Program-made: the position numbers and the translations under genes
Notes under the pieces: model-generated
The model's input: only the letters and a program-made list of their open reading frames with translations
What the model was told of the DNA's origin: nothing
Database searches by the model: none
DNA from: an uncultured Clostridium sp.
GTDB lineage: Bacteria; Bacillota; Clostridia; Lachnospirales; Anaerotignaceae
Reading direction: 5' to 3'
Assembly (NCBI GenBank): GCA_947246775.1
Contig: CAMXTM010000037.1
Location: 1-11,349 of the forward strand
DNA length: 11,349 bases
Part shown: in pieces, positions 1-5,645 of the stretch
How the letters are laid out: each line of letters begins with the position of its first letter
Numbering within the stretch: position 1 is the stretch's first letter

Positions 1-1
1 A

Positions 2-391
2 TATCTTTCATTTAATCCAAACATGGTTGCTTATGCTATGGCAAAAACTTCTTACAGTGGGGAAATGGTACGAAGTAATCAAAAAGTGATTATTACGATT
101 CCTAGTGCAGAAATTGCAGATGTTGTAATGGCTTGTGGAAGCACTACAGGTCGTGACACAGATAAGGCATCTAAATTTGATATTAAACTTATAGAACTTC
201 CAGAAAGTAGTATCAAAATTCCTGCTCATAGCTGTGTAGCAATACAATGCCATTTAAAAGAATATCATGAAGTAGGTGACCACTATTTATATATTTGTGA
301 TGTAGAACAAGTTTATGGTGATGATACTAAAAAAGCCTTGTTCGCATGGAATGGATATGCAGAGGTTGCGCCTGCAATACAACAAAAATAA
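2..391 (+). CDS. Flavin reductase-like (FMN-binding) protein, 3' part only
   Basis: The reading frame is open to the left window edge, so this is the C-terminal part of a longer protein. An ATG at 23 lies inside the frame with no convincing ribosome site and is probably internal. The visible ~129 residues resemble the flavin reductase-like/DIM6-NTAB family: an early SYSGEMVRSN stretch, a strand IITIPSAE, then ACGSTTGRDTDKASKF, like the (S/T)GRDxDKF segment of clostridial family members, and a final strand region HYLYICDVEQVY. Family members form split-barrel dimers that bind FMN and reduce flavins or act as small flavoproteins in the cytoplasm. The full family length is about 170-200 residues, so roughly a third is missing. 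Family assignment is fairly secure; substrate is unknown. A strong hairpin terminator follows about 26 nt after the stop. Confidence 0.75.
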   Translation, partial: YLSFNPNMVAYAMAKTSYSGEMVRSNQKVIITIPSAEIADVVMACGSTTGRDTDKASKFDIKLIELPESSIKIPAHSCVAIQCHLKEYHEVGDHYLYICDVEQVYGDDTKKALFAWNGYAEVAPAIQQK

Positions 392-417
392 TAAAGTTTT
401 TAGAAAATAAAAATAAC

Positions 418-450
418 AGTAGCGTATTCGAGAGAATACGCTACTTCTTT
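418..450. terminator. Bidirectional rho-independent terminator
   Basis: A perfect 12-bp stem (418-429 with 434-445) closes a GAGA loop. A T-rich tail follows on the plus strand, and GTTATTTTTATTTTC follows on the minus strand. It lies between the convergent flavin reductase-like gene and the HD-domain gene and should end both transcripts. Confidence 0.85.
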
Positions 451-862
451 ACATTTCCAACATTTTTTTCGCTTTTTTATATTTTTCTACTCTTTGCCTA
501 TCTTTTTCTGTTACATTTTTTATTCTTTTTAAATTCATATTATCCGCTAGGTCTGCCAATTTTACCACTTTAGCAATCTGATTCTGTTTTACTCTTTCGA
601 TATAGTCAAAATAATCTTCCCTTTCTTTTTTTGTCAAGCAAACCACAGCATCTACAATTTCCTTATCAAAATCACTCTCTATCAAGCATTGTTGTGTTAC
701 TTCTGTATCCTCCAACACATCATGAAGCACTGCTACTATTTTTTCTTTTTCGTTTTCACATCTCAGCATAACCCTCAAGCTATGCAATATATAACACTCT
801 CCTCCCTTATCTTTTTGTCCCTCATGTGCTTTTGCTGCCAACATAATCGCCTTTTCCAGCAT
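449..862 (-). CDS. Small HD-domain phosphohydrolase, MESH1/SpoT-hydrolase-like
   Basis: This 137-residue protein consists almost entirely of one HD domain. Visible motifs are AHEGQKDKGG near residue 12, H27 in ILHSLRV, the HD pair H47-D48 in LHDVLEDT, and D104 in VKLADLADN. This order (AH.GQ..K.G, HD..EDT, KLAD) is that of the hydrolase half of RelA/SpoT and of stand-alone small alarmone hydrolases. Those Mn-dependent enzymes remove the 3' diphosphate of (p)ppGpp. No synthetase or TGS domain is present. Activity on (p)ppGpp is inferred from family; other nucleotides are possible. I chose ATG 862 because AAGGG at 875-871 then sits 8 nt upstream; the ATG at 868 and GTG at 871 are too close to it. 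The gene stands alone and converges on the flavin reductase-like gene. Confidence 0.8.
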   Translation of the reverse strand: MLEKAIMLAAKAHEGQKDKGGECYILHSLRVMLRCENEKEKIVAVLHDVLEDTEVTQQCLIESDFDKEIVDAVVCLTKKEREDYFDYIERVKQNQIAKVVKLADLADNMNLKRIKNVTEKDRQRVEKYKKAKKMLEM

Positions 863-912
863 ATCCATCACCCTTTTTTTATAATATTACACCTTTTTTT
901 ATCAAATCACAC

Positions 913-938
913 CACTTTTTACAAAATAAGTGTATAAT
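913..938 (+). promoter_or_regulatory. Possible promoter for the EFR1-type gene, with small dyad
   Basis: A consensus -10 box TATAAT lies at 933-938, about 38 nt before the start at 976. No good -35 box is present at the usual distance. Just upstream, CACTT (913-917) and AAGTG (928-932) form an inverted repeat where a -35 would be expected. This could be an operator or chance in AT-rich DNA. Confidence 0.35.
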
Positions 939-975
939 AAAAAGAAAAGCAAAAAATGAAGAAGGGATTTTTTTT

Positions 976-1736
976 ATGATATTTTATTTTTCAGGAACAG
1001 GAAATTCTTTGTATACTGCTGAAAGACTTTCCACTTCTTTACAAGAACCGATATGCAATATCGCACAAGCAATACAAGAAAAAAAATTTAGTTACATACT
1101 CTCAGAAGAAGAACGTTTAGGTTTTGTATTCCCTGTATACGCTTGGGGGATTCCAAAACCAGTTGCTACTTTTTTAAAAAATATAGAAATTTCCTCTATC
1201 GCCCCCTATTATACATTTGCTGTTATCACTTGTGGCGACAGTATAGGATTGACAATGGACACACTTAAAAAATTATTAAAACAAAAAAATATCTATTTAA
1301 ACAGTGGTTTTTCTCTCGCTATGCCCGACAACTATGTTGATTTGATGTCATCAGCAAGCAACAACAGTTAGAAAAACTCGACCAAGCAGACAACATGATA
1401 TACAAAATTGCAAAAATGATTGCGCTAGAAAAAGATGACTTTTTCCGTGTAGAAACAGGAAAATTTGCTTTTTTAAAAAGCACACTTTTCAATTATTTAT
1501 TTTCTGAATTTTATACTAACACAAAACGCTTTTATATCACTGGCGACTGCACAGGCTGCGGAAAATGTGAGTCTATTTGTCCTGCCAATATGATACACAT
1601 GGATTCGGAAAAACCTCGCTGGGACGAGGGCAACTGTTATATGTGTCTTGCTTGCCTAAATCATTGCCCCAAAAAAGCAATACAATACACCAAAAATACA
1701 GAAAAACATGGTCGTTATGTCAATCCACGTCTATAA
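976..1736 (+). pseudogene. EFR1-family flavodoxin/ferredoxin protein, split by a frameshift
   Basis: Two overlapping frames together encode one EFR1-type protein of about 250 residues. The first part (976-1371) starts with the flavodoxin phosphate-binding loop FSGTGNS and continues through FPVYAWGIPKP to MPDNYV. It then runs into nonsense and a TAG. The second frame is open from 1341 and reads FDVISKQQQLEKLDQADNMI, which is how the family continues after MPDNY. It ends in a two-cluster ferredoxin domain with CTGCGKCESICP and CYMCLACLNHCP, eight cysteines for two 4Fe-4S clusters. A -1 shift (loss of one base) near 1336-1345 explains the break. No slippery heptamer is visible, so mutation or sequencing error is likelier than programmed frameshifting. 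Such proteins are thought to move electrons between flavin and iron-sulfur centres. The ribosome site GAAGGG is at 961-966. If translated as two pieces, the second could begin at ATG 1395. Confidence 0.75.
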
Positions 1737-1740
1737 TATA

Positions 1741-1778
1741 AAACTCCCCTAGTTCATTACTAGAGGAGTTTATTTTTT
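1741..1778. terminator. Bidirectional rho-independent terminator
   Basis: A 13-bp stem with one mismatch (1741-1753 with 1759-1771, C1748/A1764 unpaired) closes a 5-nt loop and is followed by ATTTTTT. It sits in the 40-nt gap between the convergent EFR1-type gene and the aldolase gene. The minus-strand side also has a T-rich tail, so it probably serves both. Confidence 0.85.
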
Positions 1779-2433
1779 ACAATCCTAATGTATCTTTTCC
1801 TGTGTATTTTTTCCATGCAGAAACAAAATCACCTACTGCCTTTGCAGTATTTGTATTATATATCAATTTTTCCATTAAATCTACACTAATTGTTACTGCA
1901 TCAATGCCATTTACCATAAGCTCTTTTACTTGCATCATATTTTTAAAACTTGCTGCAAGCACCTTACAATCTATATTTTGTTCTCTAAACGCTTTTTGTA
2001 TCTCCAATGCCGCTTTGACACCATCTATTTCTAAATCGCAAATTCGATTAACATATGGTGCTACATATGCTGCCCCACAATTTGCCGCCATAAGCGCCTG
2101 CTCTACAGAATAAATACCTGTAGCAAGCGTTCTTATATTTTCATCTTTTAAAAGTTTAATTGCTTTTAAGCCATTTGCTGATGCTGGTATCTTGACAATA
2201 ATATTTTTTCCTAATGACATCAGTTTTTTTGTTTCTTCTATAATACCTTCTACTTCATCTGATATGACTTGCACAAAAAGTGTTTTATCTTTTGGTACAA
2301 CTTCCACAAGTTTTAAAATATTCGCTTTGTCATTTACAATAATCGTTGGATTGCTTGTCACTCCTGTTATATTATACGCCTCAACATATTCTTTGATTTT
2401 TTCATAATTTGCACTATCTAAATAAAATTCCAT
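1777..2433 (-). CDS. Transaldolase / fructose-6-phosphate aldolase-like protein
   Basis: This 218-residue protein has the short length of the FSA/TalC group of transaldolases (about 215-220) rather than classical transaldolase (about 310). Family motifs are complete: LDSAN at the N-terminus, GVTSNPTII, the Schiff-base lysine K81 in IIVKIPAS, VAPYVNRI with Y127, and AASFKN. These enzymes are class I aldolases of the cytoplasm that either cleave fructose 6-phosphate or transfer dihydroxyacetone units. Sequence alone does not separate the two activities. Ribosome site GAGGAGG (2449-2443) is embedded in the last codons of the SorC gene, 5 nt separate the two genes, and they form an operon. The regulator probably controls the aldolase in response to a sugar phosphate. 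Confidence 0.88.
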   Translation of the reverse strand: MEFYLDSANYEKIKEYVEAYNITGVTSNPTIIVNDKANILKLVEVVPKDKTLFVQVISDEVEGIIEETKKLMSLGKNIIVKIPASANGLKAIKLLKDENIRTLATGIYSVEQALMAANCGAAYVAPYVNRICDLEIDGVKAALEIQKAFREQNIDCKVLAASFKNMMQVKELMVNGIDAVTISVDLMEKLIYNTNTAKAVGDFVSAWKKYTGKDTLGL

Positions 2434-2438
2434 ACTGC

Positions 2439-3416
2439 TTATTCCTCCTCACAACATATCGCTTTTGCTGTTATACTATCCGTAATTAACACATTTATAA
2501 TTCCTGTAGAAACAGCTACTTTAATTGCTTTTACTTTTTCTTCTCCAAACGCAATACCTACTCTAGTAGGTACTTTTTTTACTTCTTCTAGGGTAACTCC
2601 TATTACTCTATCATTAAATTCACTTTCTAATGTATTACCATATTTATCATATACTCTGCCTACAATTTCTCCCTCTCCGCCTTGTTTTGACAAATTCAAT
2701 ATCATATCTCTTTGCTCACAATCTAATATTGCTATAGAAGAATTTTCAGCCAAAGCGCCTATGCCAAATATTCCTATGTCGCAATCTTTTGCTTTCTGTA
2801 ACACATTTTTTATTTGTGGTTCTTTTAAAAGCATTTTTTTTGTTTCTATATTTTTTACATACATAGGTGAAGCAAAATGATAACTTATGCCATTTACCAT
2901 TTCTGCTAATTTTGATGAAAGTAAACTCGCATAACTTAATGCTAAATCATTACTATGCGCTGTCTCAGGCAGCATTGTTCCTAAAAATGGAACAACTTCT
3001 ATATTTTTTGCTCTTACTTGATTCCCTACCTTATACTCATCAAATACATCAACTATTTTTTTAATCATATGCCCCCAAGCAATTCCTACTGTTACATTAC
3101 TTTTTAGCACTCTTGAAATGTAATAGGCAGCCTCTTTTGCTACAGCAGCATCTCTTTGCTCTATATCATATACCTTTACAGCAATGACTTCTTTTAATTG
3201 ATATTTTTTTTCTAAATTCTTTTCCAGCTCAATAAAATTTTCTGTCGGAAAATCAATAACAATTTTTACATATCCCTCCTTTTTCGCCTTTGTTAATGCC
3301 CTAGAAACTGTCGTACGTGATACATTTAGCTTTTTAGCAATTTCATCTTGTAACATTTCTTGTTGATAATACATATCAACTACTTTCATTAAAAATCTTT
3401 CATCGCTTTTTATAAT
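2439..3416 (-). CDS. SorC/DeoR-family sugar-binding transcriptional regulator
   Basis: An N-terminal helix-turn-helix (QDEIAKKLNVSRTTVSRAL) is followed by a SorC-type effector domain, including VGIAWGHMIKKIVD and the C-terminal VLITDSITAKAI. These cytoplasmic regulators bind sugar phosphates and usually control the operon they sit in; here the partner is the aldolase directly downstream. The first ATG (3389) gives 316 residues but has no good ribosome site. The frame is open upstream for 11 more codons, encoding IIKSDERFLMKVVDMYY..., and the DERFL stretch looks like the usual N-terminal helix of the family. A ribosome site AGAGGTGA (3430-3423) lies 7 nt before an in-frame ATT at 3416. I therefore set the start there, giving 325 residues with a near-cognate start. 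If that is wrong, use 3389, whose ATG overlaps the TAA of a four-codon ORF (MKDF, from 3403). Confidence 0.85.
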   Translation of the reverse strand: MIKSDERFLMKVVDMYYQQEMLQDEIAKKLNVSRTTVSRALTKAKKEGYVKIVIDFPTENFIELEKNLEKKYQLKEVIAVKVYDIEQRDAAVAKEAAYYISRVLKSNVTVGIAWGHMIKKIVDVFDEYKVGNQVRAKNIEVVPFLGTMLPETAHSNDLALSYASLLSSKLAEMVNGISYHFASPMYVKNIETKKMLLKEPQIKNVLQKAKDCDIGIFGIGALAENSSIAILDCEQRDMILNLSKQGGEGEIVGRVYDKYGNTLESEFNDRVIGVTLEEVKKVPTRVGIAFGEEKVKAIKVAVSTGIINVLITDSITAKAICCEEE

Positions 3417-3469
3417 ATCGCTTCACCTCTTTTGCACATATAACACATAATGTAATTACGTTCATCTTT

Positions 3470-3497
3470 ATTATACTACTCTATTTTTTATTGTCAA
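3470..3497 (-). promoter_or_regulatory. Consensus promoter of the SorC-aldolase operon
   Basis: On the minus strand TTGACA (3497-3492) and TATAAT (3475-3470) are 16 nt apart, both perfect to consensus. Transcription would start near 3463, giving a leader of about 45 nt. The leader includes a small palindrome GTAATTAC (3459-3452), a candidate operator for SorC autoregulation. Confidence 0.8.
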
Positions 3498-3556
3498 TCT
3501 ATTTTTTATTTTTATGATAATTAAAACAAATAAAATACGACACCTTTTTATTATTG

Positions 3557-3617
3557 TATTGACAATATATGACTTTTATAGTATGATTACGCTATAGTCA
3601 TACTAATTAAGTAGGAG
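3557..3617 (+). promoter_or_regulatory. Promoter P1 (first copy of a duplicated promoter cassette)
   Basis: TTGACA (3559-3564), a 17-nt spacer and TATGAT (3582-3587) form a strong sigma-A promoter. The -10 is covered by an inverted repeat TAGTATGA (3579-3586) / TCATACTA (3598-3605), a candidate operator. The whole segment matches 4041-4101 at about 53 of 61 positions. It drives the small membrane protein at 3628 with a leader of about 35 nt. Confidence 0.8.
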
Positions 3618-3627
3618 AGTGATAACA

Positions 3628-3978
3628 ATGCAAAAAAAATATCTTATTACAACAGTGGCTACATTTGGTGTTTGCATATTGTGTTTTATGGTATATCTTT
3701 TTCATACACCCAAAGTTACTATGCAAGACAGTGACCTAAATACAAGCGAATGGACAAACATTTACCAAACAGCAAACTCCAATGATTTCAGCATTATAAA
3801 TGATGCAAACAATGATGATATGATTGTTTGTAGAATACTCGACAAACAACAAAATATCATTCAAGAGCCTTTTGCTGTAGAACTTGGCGAAAAAAAAGAG
3901 CTGCTTTCTTTACAAAGCGACTGCATTATACAGGCACAAGCAATACAAGGAAATTACCGAATTAGAATTTTAGAATAA
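3628..3978 (+). CDS. Small membrane-anchored protein of unknown function
   Basis: I do not recognise this 116-residue protein. It begins with a basic MQKKY followed by a single hydrophobic segment (about residues 6-25, ITTVATFGVCILCFMVYLF). It therefore looks like a signal-anchored protein with its body outside the membrane; no lipobox is evident. The remainder (about residues 27-116) is polar, rich in N, D and Q, and ends in alternating hydrophobic residues (YRIRILE), suggesting a small beta-rich domain. ATG 3628 was chosen over GTG 3619 because AGGAG (3613-3617) is 10 nt upstream of the ATG. The gene is monocistronic: its own promoter lies upstream and a terminator directly downstream. Its promoter is a duplicate of the one driving the next two genes, so shared regulation is likely. 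Confidence 0.75.
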   Translation: MQKKYLITTVATFGVCILCFMVYLFHTPKVTMQDSDLNTSEWTNIYQTANSNDFSIINDANNDDMIVCRILDKQQNIIQEPFAVELGEKKELLSLQSDCIIQAQAIQGNYRIRILE

Positions 3979-3995
3979 ATTACATAAATAATCTG

Positions 3996-4032
3996 ATACA
4001 GCATGATATTTTTTATTATGCTGTATTTTTTT
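3996..4032 (+). terminator. Rho-independent terminator after the small membrane protein
   Basis: ATACAGCAT (3996-4004) pairs with ATGCTGTAT (4018-4026), with three more inner pairs possible (G-T, A-T, T-A). A run of six T follows. It ends the 3628 transcript just before promoter P2. Confidence 0.85.
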
Positions 4033-4040
4033 ATATCTAT

Positions 4041-4101
4041 TATTGACAATATATGACTTTTATAGTATAACTATACTATAGTAATACTAATTAAATAGGT
4101 A
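4041..4101 (+). promoter_or_regulatory. Promoter P2 (second copy of the duplicated cassette)
   Basis: TTGACA (4043-4048), a 17-nt spacer and TATAAC (4066-4071) form the promoter for the 4186-5491 operon. A perfect 9-2-9 inverted repeat TATAGTATA (4061-4069) / TATACTATA (4072-4080) covers the -10. A wider TAGTAT (4063-4068) / ATACTA (4084-4089) dyad is kept from P1. The leader is about 108 nt. Confidence 0.78.
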
Positions 4102-4120
4102 CTACTATAAACTATATTAT

Positions 4121-4179
4121 GAAAGGGGCGTACAAACGACATAATTATCAAAAGCATAAAATTTTAAATGGAAAGGGGC
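4121..4179 (+). repeat. Repeated ribosome-site sequence GAAAGGGGC in the P2 leader
   Basis: GAAAGGGGC occurs at 4121-4129 and again at 4171-4179, where it serves the 4186 gene with a 7-nt spacing. The same string precedes the 5012 gene (4996-5004). The copy at 4121 has no ATG at a usable distance. It may be the relic of a lost small gene or a decoy site in the leader. Confidence 0.5.
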
Positions 4180-4185
4180 TATACT

Positions 4186-4989
4186 ATGTATATCAATACA
4201 ACATCATTTGCAAGCACTTTTTTATCAAAAAAGCAAAATACAACTATCACAAACAGTTTGCAAAAAAATTTAGAAAAAATTGCAAACCATGTTAATGAAA
4301 AACAGTGCGAAAATCAAAAAATTGAGCAAAAAAACTTTGAAAATGTCAAAAAAGAAACCGTATTTGTAGCAGAACAGCAGCAACAGATGCAATCTATTGA
4401 GGACATTGTAAAAGTAGATGACAAAACCACATTAAAAGAATTTGTTGCAATGTTATGCAGCGCTAGCCGTACTGCTGACAATTATTGTCAAGAAATTGAA
4501 CAGTTTCAAGACGCTTTACAGCAATTTGACAAAGAAATACAGTCTTATCAAGACATGATAAACGACCCATCAAAATTAAAAGATGGTTTAACGATTGCAG
4601 ATGCTATGGACTACTTAGAGCAAATCAAACAAAAAAAACAAGACTATGTTAAACAAAAAAGTGATGAATTTCAAAACAGAAGTGAATTTCATACAGCGCT
4701 TCTCAAAGGTACACTTGGTTGCAGCAATATTGTTTCTCAAAAAGAACTAGACAGTTTGCTATTTCACAATACAGATGATGTCTCTCAAGAATTAGAGCGC
4801 ATCTCCAAAGGAATCCATACTATCAAAAACAGCATCGCAGACACACTAAAAAATATCATGGATAAACTGGAGCAAAAAGGAGAATCAACACAATTTATTT
4901 TATATAACAAAAATGGTCAAAAAGATGATATAACACTTCAGCTATGGCAATTAGAAAAAAAACAAAGTGAATTAAATTATTTTATTTGA
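4186..4989 (+). CDS. Unknown glutamine-rich coiled-coil protein
   Basis: I do not recognise this 267-residue protein. It has no signal peptide or membrane segment and is probably cytoplasmic, unless exported by a signal-less route. It is very rich in Q, K, E and N, and much of it looks helical: residues about 25-70 (LEKIANHVNEKQ...) and about 95-165 (QEIEQFQDALQQFDKEIQSYQDMI... and AMDYLEQIKQKKQDYVKQK) have heptad-like patterns. A third helical part (ELERISKGIHTIKNSIADTLKNIM) is near residues 198-225. The C-terminus is ELNYFI. ATG 4186 follows GAAAGGGG by 7 nt; the ATG at 4168 would leave the ribosome site inside the gene. It is cotranscribed with the 5012 gene, 22 nt downstream. It could be a structural, scaffold or secretion-substrate protein; nothing decides between these. 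Confidence 0.8.
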   Translation: MYINTTSFASTFLSKKQNTTITNSLQKNLEKIANHVNEKQCENQKIEQKNFENVKKETVFVAEQQQQMQSIEDIVKVDDKTTLKEFVAMLCSASRTADNYCQEIEQFQDALQQFDKEIQSYQDMINDPSKLKDGLTIADAMDYLEQIKQKKQDYVKQKSDEFQNRSEFHTALLKGTLGCSNIVSQKELDSLLFHNTDDVSQELERISKGIHTIKNSIADTLKNIMDKLEQKGESTQFILYNKNGQKDDITLQLWQLEKKQSELNYFI

Positions 4990-5011
4990 CAACAGGAAAG
5001 GGGCATGATTT

Positions 5012-5491
5012 ATGAATACAGGTATGATACAAAATTTAATTGGTGCAGGCAATAGCTTAAAACTTGCTTCTGTCTCTATGAATGTTTATACACAGGCAAA
5101 GCTTAACGGTGACGAACAAACTATGAACAGAGCAATGGGCTATACCATAAATTCTACAAAACAGGCACAAAAATATAGCGAAAATTTAGAGCAGTATGCA
5201 AAGGCTGACCAACAAGAAAATGCAGAAAAAGTTGAGGCAGAAAAGGCAGAAGCTCTTGCAGAGAAAAAAGCAGAAAATAAAATAGAAAATGAAATCAAAA
5301 AGGAACAACTATATTACAATACTGAAAATACAGACAATGTACAATTTAGCGAACAGGCAAAACAATACATTGCGCAGCAAGTAAAACTTGCTACCAAAAA
5401 TAATCTTGTTACAGAAACTCCAAAAACTTACAGTGCTACAGGAGAAATAGAAAATAATATAGATGTTCCAGAATTAGATATTATCGTATAA
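5012..5491 (+). CDS. Unknown small helical protein, partner of the preceding gene
   Basis: This 159-residue protein matches no family I can name. It begins with a conserved-looking segment of about 50 residues (IGAGNSLKLASVSMNVYTQAK, then MNRAMGY). A strongly charged helical stretch follows, rich in A, E and K (about residues 55-95, AEKVEAEKAEALAEKKAENK). The C-terminal part contains VQFSEQAKQYIAQQ and a final acidic DVPELDIIV. There is no signal peptide or membrane segment. The ribosome site GGAAAGGGG (4995-5003) is 8 nt before the ATG. It shares operon and ribosome-site sequence with the 4186 gene and is followed by a terminator. The two proteins may interact through their helices, which is inference. 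Both are Cys-poor and Gln/Lys-rich. Confidence 0.8.
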   Translation: MNTGMIQNLIGAGNSLKLASVSMNVYTQAKLNGDEQTMNRAMGYTINSTKQAQKYSENLEQYAKADQQENAEKVEAEKAEALAEKKAENKIENEIKKEQLYYNTENTDNVQFSEQAKQYIAQQVKLATKNNLVTETPKTYSATGEIENNIDVPELDIIV

Positions 5492-5499
5492 ATTTTTAT

Positions 5500-5535
5500 A
5501 GGCAGAGGTATTTTATCTCTGCTTGTTTTTATTTT
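5500..5535 (+). terminator. Rho-independent terminator of the 4186-5491 operon
   Basis: GCAGAGGTA (5502-5510) pairs with TATCTCTGC (5514-5522) around a TTT loop; the stem extends two pairs outward. The tail TTGTTTTTATTTT follows. It separates this operon from the first stalk-protein operon. Confidence 0.88.
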
Positions 5536-5540
5536 GCAAT

Positions 5541-5585
5541 CTTAATAAAAACGTAAACAATCTTAATAAAAATGTAATAGATAAA
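5541..5585 (+). promoter_or_regulatory. Tandem direct-repeat element, copy 1 (candidate activator site)
   Basis: CTTAATAAAAACGTAA (5541-5556) and CTTAATAAAAATGTAA (5562-5577) are direct repeats with a 21-nt period, two helical turns. Each holds TTAATA and GTAA half-motifs 11 nt apart. The whole 45-nt block matches 7949-7993 in 43 positions. OmpR/PhoB-type response regulators typically bind such helically phased direct repeats. The regulator is not identified here. Confidence 0.65.
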
Positions 5586-5597
5586 CGATTACTTTAA

Positions 5598-5616
5598 TAT
5601 TACAATTATAGTAATA
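5598..5616 (+). promoter_or_regulatory. -10 region of the first stalk operon, no -35 box
   Basis: TATAGT (5607-5612) starts exactly 45 nt after the start of the second direct repeat (5562). The same distance separates repeat and TATAAT (8015-8020) in the other operon. No -35 match exists 16-18 nt upstream, as in activator-dependent promoters. An inverted repeat TATTAC (5598-5603) / GTAATA (5611-5616) spans the -10. Confidence 0.55.
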
Positions 5617-5645
5617 CAAATACTACAAAAATATCCTAAAAATAC

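Noticed and set aside
8..253. 81-residue minus-strand ORF opposite the flavin reductase-like gene
   Set aside because: No ribosome site and low-complexity composition; it lies antisense to a frame with family motifs.
346..573. 75-residue plus-strand ORF
   Set aside because: It runs through the terminator hairpin and antisense to the HD-domain gene, and its hydrophobic look comes from T-rich antisense sequence.
689..937. 82-residue plus-strand ORF upstream of the EFR1-type gene
   Set aside because: It is antisense to the HD gene, contains the likely -10 of the next gene, and has no ribosome site.
1336..1371. Programmed -1 frameshifting in the EFR1-type gene
   Set aside because: No X XXY YYZ slippery heptamer or downstream pseudoknot is visible, and single-frame homologues are the norm for the family.
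1802..2407. Two plus-strand ORFs over the aldolase gene
   Set aside because: Antisense shadows of a gene with complete catalytic motifs.
4119..4280. Small ORF starting at ATG 4119 (MKGAYKRHNYQ...)
   Set aside because: No ribosome site precedes it, and it runs out of frame through the start of the 4186 gene.
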